From IMG/VR virus record IMGVR_UViG_3300011116_000470, positions 1-56,760 of that record: a stretch of 56,760 nucleotides of DNA. The stretch is one strand, 5' to 3'. The position numbers and the translations under genes were made by a program. Source of the DNA: a virus. Every line of letters begins with the position of its first letter. Position 1 is the first letter of the stretch. The notes under the pieces were generated by a model. It saw nothing but the letters and a program-made list of their open reading frames with translations. It searched no databases and had not been told where the DNA came from. Below, piece after piece: positions 30,580 through 40,057 of this stretch.

Positions 30580-33500
30580 GAGGCTTTTACTCACCCATCG
30601 ACCAACTGGCGGCGCAGCTTCCCCGCACCAAGGGAACTGGCGCTGAGTTTATGACCGAGTTGAGCAAGCGCCCCGGCTACAAGCCGCAGGAGGTGCAAGA
30701 CCGCGACTTGCAGACGCTCATGGCCCTGCCCAAGATGGAGCGGGCGCAGTTCCTTGCAGCGCTCAAGGCCAAGCCAGCCCCCAAGCTGGAAGAGACCACG
30801 CTTAACGAAAGAAGCGAAGACCCGACAAAGTATCAGGAATACACCCTACCCGGTGGCAGCAACTACCGCGAGATACTGCTGCAAATGCCGCACGACCCTA
30901 ACCGCAAGGCTGACCCGTCATCCGGCCACTGGGATCAACCCAACGTGCTGGCGCACGTCCGCGCCAAAGACCGCTTGGGCCCCAATGGCGAAAAGATTTT
31001 GCACATTGAAGAAATTCAATCCGATTGGCACCAGCAAGGCCGCGACAAGGGTTACCTATCGCCCGACATGCCTAAACAATTGCAAGCAGCCAAACTTGCG
31101 CACCAGCGTTTAAAAGAGCAGTTGGAACAGGCAAAAGCCAGTTCAGAGCACTCCGAGCGCGGGTTGAATAGTAACAAGCCGCTGTACCAAGACCCCGAGG
31201 TGCGTCAGCGCTTGGAAGCGGCCAAGGTTGAGCACAACAACAAGATCATGGACTTGATGCCGCAGGTCATGAAGGCCGAGGCAGCGCGCCAAGAGTTAGA
31301 ACAAAAAGCAAAGACCGGCGTGCCCGATGCCCCGTTCAAAAAGAACTGGCACGAGTTGGCGCTCAAGAAGATGATCCACCACGCAGCCGAAAAGGGCTAC
31401 GACGCCATTGCCATCACACCGGGGACGGAGCAAGCCAAGCGATATGACCTGAGCAAACAGGTAGGTCGCATCACACACATGACGCATCACGATGATCCTG
31501 ATAGCGGCATTTTGTTCGCTTTTGATCCATCGGGTCGCCAGATAGTAGAAAAGCACAACGTGCCCCATTCCCAACTGCCTGAGTACATTGGTAAAGAAGG
31601 GGCGCAAAAACTACTAGGACAAAAGCCCGATAAGCATGGCTACCGTGAGTTAAGCGGCCAAAACCTTGAGGTTGGTGGCGAGGGCATGAAGGGCTTCTAC
31701 GACAAAATGGTGCCCAGCTTCTTGAACCAGTTTGGTAAGAAGTACGGCGCGCAGGTTGGCACGATGCCATTGGAGTTCAATAAATGGGAGCTTGAAGGGC
31801 AGATGCCAAAACTCGCTGAAAAGCAAGCAACACTGCACCACTTTCCCATCACCCCAGAGATGCGCGAGGACGTGACCAAGAACGGCGTGCCGCTGTACGC
31901 AGAGGGCGGCAGCGTGCCGCATCTGGCCATCGGCGGCCAAGGCCCAAAAAACTGGATCAAAGGTTCGGTGGAGCAGGTGATTGAGCCGTTGAAGTCCACC
32001 GTTGGATTCATGACCCCAGACCGAGTTGCCGAACAACAGCGTTCGATTGATGCGGCACGGCGAATCCTTGGCGCTGAAGCTCCCCGCGCAACCCTTGAGC
32101 AGATGGAGCGGGAAATACAGCAGTCACATCGTGTCGGTGCCATCAACCAATGGATTGAGCGCAACCTTGGGAACTACATTAAGAAGCAGATGGCGACGCA
32201 TGACGACCCCATCCGCAAGTTGGCAGAACAAGGCATCGTTCACATGCCACCTGAGCAGATGGGCTACGGTTCAACACAGGCCGAAGGTGTACGCAAAGTA
32301 CATGGCGCACCACGCCTTGGTCAGTCACCTGAAGCTCAGGCATGGGAAGATGCGACTGATGTGTCGATGTATCCGCATACCATCGGCGAAGTTAGAAATT
32401 TTGCCAGTCATGTGCAAGAGCCTTGGATGGATAAGGTGGGGCCAGAGACCAAAGTCTGGACTGCTTTGGACAACATGCACGCCCGCTACTTGGGCTTTGA
32501 CCACTTGGTGGACATCCTCAAGCAAGACTTGGCTGAAGGCCGCATCCGTCCTGAACAAATGAGCAAGGTCAGCATTGAGCATGCAGTACGCCGAGCACAC
32601 GAGTACGATCAGGAGCGCAAGAAGGCAATGGCCGAGACGGCGCTCAAGGCCACTGAGGGCATGCCAGTCCACAAGGAATATCCTGAAGGGTACAAGTGGA
32701 TTGAGTTGACCTTGCCAGAAAAAGGCGAGCATTTACTCACTGAACTGGACAAAAAAATCATTGCTGATCGCAAAGACAACCCAGTATCGCCAGAGGTAAT
32801 GGATAAAACACTTGATCAAAGAGCGCATGCAAAACTGGAAGAGGCTCTGAAGTATGAGGGCGACACCATGGGTCACTGCGTTGGCGGGTATACGCCTGAT
32901 GTGGCTTTAGGCAAGTCACGCATCTTTAGTTTGCGTGATGCCAAAGGTGAGCCTCATGTGACGATTGAGGTTAAGCCAAAAAGTATTGAAGAAGGAATCA
33001 GAAAACTACCTGATGCAGAGCGCCAAGCTTTGGCTCAGGAAGTTAAAGACCAACATTTTGGTGGAGTAATGCCGGGCGTAAGCAGTGAAGACAAATACTT
33101 CAATCTAATTGACCAACATTACGTTGCCAAGCATGGCATGCCTGCGCCACGCATCCATCAAATCAAAGGCAAAGGCAACGCCAAGCCCAAGAAGGACTAC
33201 ATCCCTTATGTGCAGGACTTTGTAAAGTCAGGCAACTGGTCGGACGTAGGCGACGCAAAAAATGCTGGCCTGCGTAAATACGGAGACGTGTTCAACGTCA
33301 ACGAGCAACGGCAAATAGAGAAAACCGGCGAGCAGGTGCCCGAGCATGAATGGTTGACGGGAGAGGACATTCAACGCTTGCACAACGCCATCGTTCCGCC
33401 GGGCAAGCGCTTGAAATACGATGCCAATGGGAACATCATAGGCAACGAAGGCGGATACGCCAAGGGCGGCAGCATCAAGCCCATCGGCTACACTAAAGAG

Positions 33501-33581
33501 AAAGTTACAGTTTCACCAAACTTAGATGCCATGCGGTACGAGCTTATGAGCGTGAAACACTTTGCAAAGAAGGTTAAATAA
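30576..33581 (+). CDS. Giant polyvalent protein with PcfJ-like domain
   Basis: GTG 30576 overlaps the previous stop (GTGA); the product has 1001 residues. Residues about 80-440 contain YREILLQMP, NVLAHVRAKDR, ILHIEEIQSDWHQQGRDKGY (about 142-160) and WHELALKKMIHHAAEKGYDA, a domain string common in phage polyvalent proteins. A YAEGGSVPHLAIGG tag follows (about 441-454). Residues about 480-820 include a PcfJ-like core, DTMGHCVGGYTPDV (about 763-776) and IFSLRDAKGEPHVTIEVKP. A YAKGGS tag lies near the C-terminus. Such proteins are carried into cells by phages and conjugative elements. The stop overlaps the portal start (TAATG). Confidence 0.7.
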   Translation: MRGFYSPIDQLAAQLPRTKGTGAEFMTELSKRPGYKPQEVQDRDLQTLMALPKMERAQFLAALKAKPAPKLEETTLNERSEDPTKYQEYTLPGGSNYREILLQMPHDPNRKADPSSGHWDQPNVLAHVRAKDRLGPNGEKILHIEEIQSDWHQQGRDKGYLSPDMPKQLQAAKLAHQRLKEQLEQAKASSEHSERGLNSNKPLYQDPEVRQRLEAAKVEHNNKIMDLMPQVMKAEAARQELEQKAKTGVPDAPFKKNWHELALKKMIHHAAEKGYDAIAITPGTEQAKRYDLSKQVGRITHMTHHDDPDSGILFAFDPSGRQIVEKHNVPHSQLPEYIGKEGAQKLLGQKPDKHGYRELSGQNLEVGGEGMKGFYDKMVPSFLNQFGKKYGAQVGTMPLEFNKWELEGQMPKLAEKQATLHHFPITPEMREDVTKNGVPLYAEGGSVPHLAIGGQGPKNWIKGSVEQVIEPLKSTVGFMTPDRVAEQQRSIDAARRILGAEAPRATLEQMEREIQQSHRVGAINQWIERNLGNYIKKQMATHDDPIRKLAEQGIVHMPPEQMGYGSTQAEGVRKVHGAPRLGQSPEAQAWEDATDVSMYPHTIGEVRNFASHVQEPWMDKVGPETKVWTALDNMHARYLGFDHLVDILKQDLAEGRIRPEQMSKVSIEHAVRRAHEYDQERKKAMAETALKATEGMPVHKEYPEGYKWIELTLPEKGEHLLTELDKKIIADRKDNPVSPEVMDKTLDQRAHAKLEEALKYEGDTMGHCVGGYTPDVALGKSRIFSLRDAKGEPHVTIEVKPKSIEEGIRKLPDAERQALAQEVKDQHFGGVMPGVSSEDKYFNLIDQHYVAKHGMPAPRIHQIKGKGNAKPKKDYIPYVQDFVKSGNWSDVGDAKNAGLRKYGDVFNVNEQRQIEKTGEQVPEHEWLTGEDIQRLHNAIVPPGKRLKYDANGNIIGNEGGYAKGGSIKPIGYTKEKVTVSPNLDAMRYELMSVKHFAKKVK

Positions 33582-36109
33582 TGGCCGACCAAGACGACAA
33601 CAGCACGGACGATCTGGAGCTTAACGAAGACGGCTCCGTGGACGTGGAACTGCCCGATGATTTCTCGGACATCACCGAGCTGCCCGATGGCTCTGCCGTG
33701 GTGAGCATTGAAACCAAAGGCCCAGAGGAAGCCCCAGACTTCTACGCCAACATGGCCGAGGAGCTAGACGGCTTTGAGCTTGACACGCTGGGCATGCGCT
33801 ACGTCAACCTGCTGGAAAAGGACAAGAGCGCCCGTGAAGAGCGCGACAAGCAGTACGAAGAGGGCATTCGGCGCACCGGCTTGGGCAAAGACGCCCCCGG
33901 TGGTGCTAACTTCATGGGCGCAAGCCGCGCCGTTCACCCTGTTATGGCTGAAGGATGCGTCGATTTTGCGTCCCGCGCCATCAAAGAGCTATACCCGCCA
34001 GACGGCCCGGTGCGTACCAAGATAATGGGCAAGGTCGATGAGCTCAAAACCCAGCGCGCAGAGCGCAAACGGGACTTTTTGAACTGGCAAATTACCGAGC
34101 AGATTGAAGAATTCCGCGACGAACAAGAGCAAATGCTCACCCAACTGCCTTTGGGCGGCTCTCAGTACCTAAAAGTGTGGTACGACGAGCAGAAAAAGCG
34201 TCCGACGTTGGAATTTGTGCCCATCGACCGCATTATTTTGCCTTTTGCGGCCTCAAATTTCTACACAGCGCAGCGCGCAGCCGAAGTTCACGAGATTACC
34301 GAGTGGGAATACAACCGGCGCGTGGCCAATGGCATGTACAAAAGCGCGTTTAAGGTCACTTCTGGCCAAGAACCGGAGCAAACGCTTGCCCAAAAGGCCA
34401 ACGACAAGATCGAAGGCCGCAAATTCCAAGATAACGAGGACGGACTGCGCAAGGTCTATCACATCTACACGTATTTGGAGCTAGAAGAAGACAATTTTGC
34501 CAAAGGCGAGATGGCTCCGTACATCATGATGGTGGACGAGCAGTCCAGCGAGGTCATTGGCCTGTACCGCAACTGGGAAGAGGGCGACGAGACGATGACC
34601 AAGCTCGATTGGATCATCGAATTCAAGTTCATCCCATGGCGCGGCGCATACGCCATCGGCCTGCCGCACCTGATTGGTGGATTGTCCGCAGCGCTGACCG
34701 GCGCACTGCGCGCTTTGCTTGATTCGGCGCACATCAACAACGCCGCGACCATGCTCAAGCTCAAGGGCGCAAAGATCAGCGGCCAGACCCAGCAGATTGA
34801 GGTCACCCAAGTGGCCGAGATCGAAGGCGCGCCCGGTGTGGACGACATCCGCAAGATCGCCATGCCCATGCCGTTTAATCCGCCTAGCCCCGTGCTCTTT
34901 GAGTTGCTGGGCTGGCTGGACAAAGCCGCCAAGGGCGTGGTAACCACCAGCGAAGAGAAGATCGCCGATGTCAACTCACAGGCCCCGGTGGGCACCACGC
35001 AGGCGCTTATTGAGCAAGGCGCTGCGGTGTACTCCGCCATCCACGCCCGCCTGCACCAGTCGCAGGCCCGCTTGATCAAGGTGCTGTGCCGCTTGAACCG
35101 CTGGCACTTTGACGAAATGCAAAAGGGTGACGTGGTTGCCGACCTTGAGATTAGCCGCGAGGACTTCAACCGCAACACCGATGTGATCCCGGTGTCCGAC
35201 CCGCATATCTTCTCTGAAACGCAGCGTATGGCCCAGATGCAGGCCGTGTTGCAGCGGGCAGACGCCCACCCCGACCTGTACGATGCCAAGGCCGTGGAAG
35301 AGCGCTTCCTAAAGCAGATCAAGATACCCAACATCAGCGAACTGCTCAAGGACGTGCCAGCCCCCGAGCAGCGCACGCTGGCCGACGAGAACGCGGCCAT
35401 GTCGCTGGGCCACCCGTCTTATGCCTACATGCAGCAAGACCACTTGGCGCATATCCAAGGGCACTTGATGTTCGGCATGGACGCCAACTTTGGTGCCAAC
35501 CCGTTCATTGCTCCAAAATTCCTGCCCAACGCCATTGAGCACATCAAGCAGCACATGACCCTGTGGTACTTGAACCGCATGAACGGCTACGTGGCCAACC
35601 TGCGCGGCGGCAAGCCGGTGGACAACTACGACGACCCCAAGCTCACCGCCATCATCGACAAGCTCTACGCCACCGTTGGCCAGCATGTCGCGCTGGACAG
35701 CCAAGAGGTGTTCTCGCAGCTACTGCCCCAGCTTCAGCAACTCATGCAAATGCAACAGCAAATGCAACCCCCGCCGCAACTGCCGCCCGATGCGCAAGTG
35801 GTCAAGGACACCAGCATGGCCGAGACCCAGCGCAAAGCGGCCAAGGACACGCAGGACGTGCAGATGGCCCAAGCCCGCATGAAGGACGACCAGCAACGCA
35901 CGCAGGCCGAAATGCAGTCCAAGGCGCAGCTTGCGCAGGCGCAGATTGCCGCAGACTTGCAAAAGCACCAGATGGACAATCAAACCAAGATCGCCATCGA
36001 AAATGCCAAGCTGACGCACCAGACTATCCAGCAATCAAACGAATTGGCGGTAACGCCGCAACCGGCGCAATCGCCACAATCTGAAGGAGTACCTTATGGC
36101 AACCAGTGA
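33581..36109 (+). CDS. Portal protein
   Basis: The 842-residue protein opens with an acidic tail, then GMRYVNLLEKDKSAREERDK and ASRAVHPVMAEGCVDFASRA (about 65-135), conserved in large portals. The centre has SQYLKVWYDEQKKRPTLEF VP and later FKFIPWRGAYAIGLPHLIGG and a long stem helix. The C-terminal 130 residues are Gln/Met/Ala coiled coil (QQLMQMQQQMQPPPQ, MAETQRKAAKDTQDVQMAQA), like the barrel of P22-type portals. It forms the 12-fold DNA channel and head-tail connector. It overlaps its neighbours by one base upstream and 14 bp downstream. Confidence 0.85.
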   Translation: MADQDDNSTDDLELNEDGSVDVELPDDFSDITELPDGSAVVSIETKGPEEAPDFYANMAEELDGFELDTLGMRYVNLLEKDKSAREERDKQYEEGIRRTGLGKDAPGGANFMGASRAVHPVMAEGCVDFASRAIKELYPPDGPVRTKIMGKVDELKTQRAERKRDFLNWQITEQIEEFRDEQEQMLTQLPLGGSQYLKVWYDEQKKRPTLEFVPIDRIILPFAASNFYTAQRAAEVHEITEWEYNRRVANGMYKSAFKVTSGQEPEQTLAQKANDKIEGRKFQDNEDGLRKVYHIYTYLELEEDNFAKGEMAPYIMMVDEQSSEVIGLYRNWEEGDETMTKLDWIIEFKFIPWRGAYAIGLPHLIGGLSAALTGALRALLDSAHINNAATMLKLKGAKISGQTQQIEVTQVAEIEGAPGVDDIRKIAMPMPFNPPSPVLFELLGWLDKAAKGVVTTSEEKIADVNSQAPVGTTQALIEQGAAVYSAIHARLHQSQARLIKVLCRLNRWHFDEMQKGDVVADLEISREDFNRNTDVIPVSDPHIFSETQRMAQMQAVLQRADAHPDLYDAKAVEERFLKQIKIPNISELLKDVPAPEQRTLADENAAMSLGHPSYAYMQQDHLAHIQGHLMFGMDANFGANPFIAPKFLPNAIEHIKQHMTLWYLNRMNGYVANLRGGKPVDNYDDPKLTAIIDKLYATVGQHVALDSQEVFSQLLPQLQQLMQMQQQMQPPPQLPPDAQVVKDTSMAETQRKAAKDTQDVQMAQARMKDDQQRTQAEMQSKAQLAQAQIAADLQKHQMDNQTKIAIENAKLTHQTIQQSNELAVTPQPAQSPQSEGVPYGNQ

Positions 36110-36260
36110 TCAAGAACAAAAGAGCATCAATGTGCCGCAGCACAAGCGTATCGCCATGGGCGAGAAGCTCGACGGCACCAGTATGCAGCCCAAGGGCCAA
36201 TCGCAGGGCGGCAAGTCCAGCGGTGGCGGCTTGAGCCACGTCAAGGCCAAAAATAAGTGA
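36096..36260 (+). CDS. 54-residue head-region protein, unknown
   Basis: ATG 36096 follows GGAG inside the end of the portal gene. The product is polar and basic, with a Gly/Ser stretch (QSQGGKSSGGGLSHVKAKNK end). Its stop overlaps the next GTG (GTGA). Small basic proteins here are often minor head or assembly factors; function unknown. Confidence 0.65.
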   Translation: MATSDQEQKSINVPQHKRIAMGEKLDGTSMQPKGQSQGGKSSGGGLSHVKAKNK

Positions 36261-36427
36261 TAGCCCAGCTATTGCACCTCCTCAAGCAGCGGCAGGCCGA
36301 ATTGCGCATGTCGCTGGTTGAGAACCCGGTAGGCAACCACGAGGCGTATGTTCGCCTTGTGGGTGAATACCAAGGGCTCCAGTGGGTACTGGACACCCTG
36401 AACGCGAAACTCGCTGAAAACGAATAA
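36257..36427 (+). CDS. 56-residue helical protein, unknown
   Basis: GTG start in a GTGA overlap. An N-terminal amphipathic helix (VIAQLLHLLKQRQAELRMSL) is followed by NHEAYVRLVGEYQGLQWVLD, a pattern typical of a short protein next to phage portals. Function unknown. Confidence 0.65.
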   Translation: MIAQLLHLLKQRQAELRMSLVENPVGNHEAYVRLVGEYQGLQWVLDTLNAKLAENE

Positions 36428-36504
36428 GGCCGCAAGGCCCCAAGTGGCGCTGAAATATGCGCTTTTTCTGCACTGAAATATGTGCTTTGTCGATAGGAGT
36501 GAGT

Positions 36505-36960
36505 ATGAGTGAAAAACCGATCCCCACAATTGTGGGTAGTGAAAGTGTGTCTGATCCCACCGAGTTGGCGTGGGCGTTTCCAGACGTAAAGCCGGGGCAA
36601 GCCCCCTTTGGCGGGCGAGTGATTGTTCAGCTTCGCCGCATCAAGAAAAATGCGGGAAAGATCATTTTGGTCGAAGAGACCAAAGAGAACGAGAAGTGGA
36701 ACAACATGATAGGCAGAGTCGTGGCCATAGGGCCTTTGGCCTTCAAGAACCGCGACACGATGCAACCATGGGCAGAAGGAAGTTGGGCGCAAGTAGGCGA
36801 CTACGTGCGCGTGCCTCGTTGGGGCGGAGACCGCTGGGAGCGGCCTGTCGTGAACGAGGAAAACGGCGACCTCAATCCCGTGTTGTTTATGACTATCAAT
36901 GACCACGAACTGATAGCTAGGGTCACCGACGACCCGCTTTCGTTCAAAGCCTACGTTTAA
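36505..36960 (+). CDS. GroES-like (Cpn10-fold) phage protein
   Basis: ATG 36505 follows TAGGAG; upstream in-frame codons are less likely. The 151-residue protein has a Cpn10-like pattern: PFGGRVIVQLRRI (like the GroES start), AGKIILVEET, MIGRVVAIGP, VGDYVRVPRWGG and NDHELIARV at the end. The mobile-loop region is present but altered (VEETKENEKW). A phage co-chaperonin can enlarge the host GroEL cage to fold capsid protein, like T4 gp31. Its place just before scaffold and capsid fits this. Confidence 0.8.
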   Translation: MSEKPIPTIVGSESVSDPTELAWAFPDVKPGQAPFGGRVIVQLRRIKKNAGKIILVEETKENEKWNNMIGRVVAIGPLAFKNRDTMQPWAEGSWAQVGDYVRVPRWGGDRWERPVVNEENGDLNPVLFMTINDHELIARVTDDPLSFKAYV

Positions 36961-36969
36961 GGAAATACC

Positions 36970-37938
36970 ATGGCAACCCAAACCAAAGATGACGAAGAAT
37001 TGCACGTTAAAGAAGGCCTAGACGGCACCGCTACGGTGGAACTGCCCGAAGAACTTCTGGCCGAGGGCGGCGAAGTAGAGCCCAAAAAGGAAGAACCGCG
37101 TGCAGAAGAGAACGACCCCAGCGACGAAGACCACCCGGATGACACCGACGCGGTTCGCGCCGCCCGTCGCGCCCGCCGCCGCTCCAAGAAAGACCTGATC
37201 CGCAAGACCAACGAGGAAAAGGATGTCCGCTTGCAGATGCTGCAACGCCAGAACGAGGAGCTCATGCAGCGCCTCTCTCGGGTGGAGCAACGCACCCAGC
37301 AGCACGATGTCAACCGGATCGACAAGGCCCTTGAGGATCAGCAAGTCCAGTTGGAATACTACCGGATGAAGATGGCCGAGGCCACCGGCTCGGGCGACGG
37401 AACCGCCGCTGTGGAGGCGCAGGAGAAGCTGTTTGAGACCAAAAACGCTATCCAGCAACTCCACGCCCTCAAGCAGCAGGCCGACCGGCCCGCCGCGCCC
37501 CGGCAAAAGGCCATCAATCCCAACGTGCAACGCCACGCCGCCAAGTGGATTGAGCGCAACGACTGGTACAAACCCGACTTGTCGGACACCGACAGCCGGA
37601 TCGCCAAGCAGCTTGACGAGGAAATGACCAAGGAAGGCTGGGACGCCGGAACGCCCGATTACTGGGACGAACTTGACGACCGCTTGCAAAAATACTTGCC
37701 GCATCGGTATAATGAACCGTCACAGAGACGTGACACTAACCGATCACCAAGGAATACCGTGGGCAGTTCAGGACGTGAGGCATCAGCCGCTTATGGGGGC
37801 ACAAACCGCACCTTTACTCTCTCAGCCGAACAGGTTCGAGCGATGAAGGACGCGGGTATGTGGGATAACCCCGAAAAGCGCGCCAAGATGATCAAGCGCT
37901 ATGCAGCCGAAGCACGTAACAACAACCGAGGTAACTAA
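36970..37938 (+). CDS. Probable scaffolding protein
   Basis: The 322-residue protein has an acidic N-terminus (about 1-55), a basic patch (RAARRARRRSKKDL), a long coiled coil (about 75-165) and a basic C-terminus (KRAKMIKRYAAEARNNNRGN) of helix-loop-helix type, the region that binds coat protein in P22-like scaffolds. Position between portal and capsid genes supports it. No protease motif is seen, so exit of the scaffold rather than cleavage is likely, but this is inference. Confidence 0.7.
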   Translation: MATQTKDDEELHVKEGLDGTATVELPEELLAEGGEVEPKKEEPRAEENDPSDEDHPDDTDAVRAARRARRRSKKDLIRKTNEEKDVRLQMLQRQNEELMQRLSRVEQRTQQHDVNRIDKALEDQQVQLEYYRMKMAEATGSGDGTAAVEAQEKLFETKNAIQQLHALKQQADRPAAPRQKAINPNVQRHAAKWIERNDWYKPDLSDTDSRIAKQLDEEMTKEGWDAGTPDYWDELDDRLQKYLPHRYNEPSQRRDTNRSPRNTVGSSGREASAAYGGTNRTFTLSAEQVRAMKDAGMWDNPEKRAKMIKRYAAEARNNNRGN

Positions 37939-37940
37939 TC

Positions 37941-38489
37941 ATGGAATCACGTCTCAAAAAATCTTTATCTGCCGGTGGCCGCGAAACTCGCGCAATCGAG
38001 GACGCCAGCCGTGCAGCCCCTGAAGATAAGTTCATTTCTACGCAGGAACGTCGCAAGATGTGGAGCGAGGAGTGGACGCAATCAGCTTTGCCTAAACTTC
38101 CCAACCTTGACGGTTGGCATTTATGCTGGCTTTCAACCACCAACAGCTACGATAGCATTGATAAGCGGATTCGCCTTGGGTACGTTCCAGTTAAATCTGA
38201 AGAGTTACCCGGCTATGAAGACTATCGCGTGAAATCGGGCGAGCATGTTGGCTACGTTTCCTGCAACGAGATGTTGCTGTTCAAACTGCCCATGGACTTG
38301 TATCAAGATTACATGACGCACATGCACCACGATAAGCCCCAAGAGGAAGCGGAAAAAATCCGCGTCCAAGTGGAGCAACTTCAAGGCGCACGGGACAGCA
38401 ACGGCAAGTCGCTGGTACAGGTTGAGGGTGAAGGAATGGGCAATTTTGTTGACAAGCAACCCAACCGCATGCCGGTCTTTTCCGGTTAA
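37941..38489 (+). CDS. Head-region protein, unknown
   Basis: The 182-residue protein contains MWSEEWTQSALPKLPNLDGW, HLCWLSTTNSYDSIDKRIRL and a C-terminal coiled segment with QEEAEKIRVQVEQL. It occurs between scaffold and capsid-like genes, where similar conserved proteins sit in related phages. It may be a capsid assembly factor. No catalytic motif is seen. Confidence 0.7.
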   Translation: MESRLKKSLSAGGRETRAIEDASRAAPEDKFISTQERRKMWSEEWTQSALPKLPNLDGWHLCWLSTTNSYDSIDKRIRLGYVPVKSEELPGYEDYRVKSGEHVGYVSCNEMLLFKLPMDLYQDYMTHMHHDKPQEEAEKIRVQVEQLQGARDSNGKSLVQVEGEGMGNFVDKQPNRMPVFSG

Positions 38490-38502
38490 CTAGGAGTTTT
38501 AT

Positions 38503-39084
38503 ATGAGTTCTACCTCTGCTCCGTTTGGTTTGCGTCCTGCGTTCCACCCCTCTGGTCTGGATCGCGCACAGGCGCTTGCTAACGGTATCGCGTCGGCCTA
38601 TGCGTCCGACATCTTGAAGGGCCAGCCCGTCAAGTACAACCCATCCGCTGGTACTATCATTGTTGCCACCGTTGGAGCCGCTTGGAGCGGTGCCTTCGCT
38701 GGTGTCGAATGGACGGATACCACTGGCCGTCGCCGCGTGTCCAACTACTGGCCCGCAAACACTGCCTACCAAACTGGTTCTTGTGTCGCGTATTTCTACA
38801 ACGATGCCAACATCGTTTATGAAATTCAGACCGATGCAACCATTGCTCAAACCTCTATCGGGAATGAGTACAACTTCTCCAACATCACTGCGGGTTCCAA
38901 CACCACCGGTCTGTCTGCCGCCACTCTTGGCGTTTCGACTGCTGTTGGTAACGGCGTCCAAGGCGATATGCGCGTGGTGGACATCGCTCCCTACCCGGAT
39001 AATGCTTGGGGCGATTCCTACGTTATTGTCCGCGTTGTGAATGCACGTTCACAATTCTTCGGCCAATTCACCGCTATTGCATAA
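38503..39084 (+). CDS. Probable capsid decoration protein
   Basis: The 193-residue protein (MSSTSAPFGLRPAFHPSGLD) is beta-rich with many Thr/Ser/Gly/Asn. Its opening is shared by a family that precedes major capsid genes in many short-tailed phages. It may decorate or stabilise the shell. TAGGAG precedes the ATG. The role is by context. Confidence 0.65.
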   Translation: MSSTSAPFGLRPAFHPSGLDRAQALANGIASAYASDILKGQPVKYNPSAGTIIVATVGAAWSGAFAGVEWTDTTGRRRVSNYWPANTAYQTGSCVAYFYNDANIVYEIQTDATIAQTSIGNEYNFSNITAGSNTTGLSAATLGVSTAVGNGVQGDMRVVDIAPYPDNAWGDSYVIVRVVNARSQFFGQFTAIA

Positions 39085-39096
39085 GGAGAATAAACA

Positions 39097-40011
39097 ATGG
39101 CTGCACCAATGAGAAGTACGGACTTTCGCAGTATCGTTGAGCCTATCCTCAACGAATGCTTCGATGGAGTCTATGACCAACGCGCCGACGAATGGAGCCG
39201 TGTGTTCCGTGAAGAAGACGGCATCCCCCGTAACTACCACGAAGAGCCCGTACTGTACGGTTTCGGCGCGGCACCCCAGCTTCCTGACGGCACCCCGGTG
39301 ACCTATCAGCAAGGTGGCGTTCTGTTCCTGAAGCGCTACATCTACAAGGTCTATGGTTTGGCGTTTGCCCTGACCAAAGTGCTGGTGGAAGATGGCGACC
39401 ATATCCGCTTGGGTCAAGTGTACGCACGTCACTTGGCTCAATCGCTGGTGGAAACCAAGGAACTGCTGTCCGCTAACGTCTTGAACGTTGCGTTCAACGC
39501 TGCTTACCCCGGTGGCGATGGCGTGTCGCTGATCAGTAACGCTCACCCCATCGTGAACGGCACTTTCAGCAACCAGCTAACCACCGCTGCGGTTCTGTCG
39601 CAAACCTCCCTTGAGCAGATGTTGATCCAAGTCCGTCAGGCCGTGGACAACAACGGCAAGAAGATTCGTCTGGTGCCCCGCCAATTGGTGGTGGCCCCCG
39701 GCAACATCTTCCAAGCCGAAGTGCTGCTCAAGTCGGTTCTGCGCACCGGCAACGCCAACAACGACATCAATCCGGTGAAATCCATCGGTTTGCTGGACGA
39801 AGGCGCTGCCGTGTTGAGCCGTTTGACCAGCGCCACTGCATGGTGGGTTCAGACCGATGCGCCCGAGGGCATGAAGCTCTTGATGCGTCGTCGTCTGGAG
39901 AAGACCATGGAAGGCGACTTTGAGACTGACTCCATGCGCTACAAGGCGACCGAGCGTTACGATGTCGGTTTCACCGATCCTCGTGCGATGTACGGTACTC
40001 CCGGCGCTTAA
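39097..40011 (+). CDS. Major capsid protein (Mu gpT-like, HK97 fold)
   Basis: The 304-residue protein follows AAGGAG. It resembles Mu gpT-type heads: N-terminal helix (TDFRSIVEPILNECFDGVYD), ISNAHPIVNGTFSNQLTTAA (about 146-165), LEQMLIQVRQAVDNNGKKIR (about 172-191), then LVPRQLVVAPGNIFQAEVLL. The spine helix and P-domain strands of an HK97 fold fit this. It would form the icosahedral shell. The high-copy role agrees with a hairpin right after the gene. Confidence 0.85.
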   Translation: MAAPMRSTDFRSIVEPILNECFDGVYDQRADEWSRVFREEDGIPRNYHEEPVLYGFGAAPQLPDGTPVTYQQGGVLFLKRYIYKVYGLAFALTKVLVEDGDHIRLGQVYARHLAQSLVETKELLSANVLNVAFNAAYPGGDGVSLISNAHPIVNGTFSNQLTTAAVLSQTSLEQMLIQVRQAVDNNGKKIRLVPRQLVVAPGNIFQAEVLLKSVLRTGNANNDINPVKSIGLLDEGAAVLSRLTSATAWWVQTDAPEGMKLLMRRRLEKTMEGDFETDSMRYKATERYDVGFTDPRAMYGTPGA

Positions 40012-40019
40012 ACCAAAGT

Positions 40020-40040
40020 AGGGGGGTTAACAGCCCCCCT
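40020..40040 (+). terminator. Hairpin after the capsid gene, weak terminator/attenuator
   Basis: AGGGGGG-TTAACAG-CCCCCCT: a perfect 7-bp stem with a 7-base loop, eight bases after the capsid stop. It is followed by CTTAACTGG, without a T-run, so it probably lowers read-through or protects the capsid mRNA end rather than stopping all transcription. Confidence 0.65.
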
Positions 40041-40057
40041 CTTAACTGGAGAAAATT

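Noticed and set aside
34465-35400. Minus-strand 311-codon frame opposite the portal gene
   Set aside because: Ser/Cys-rich shadow of a well-supported portal gene.
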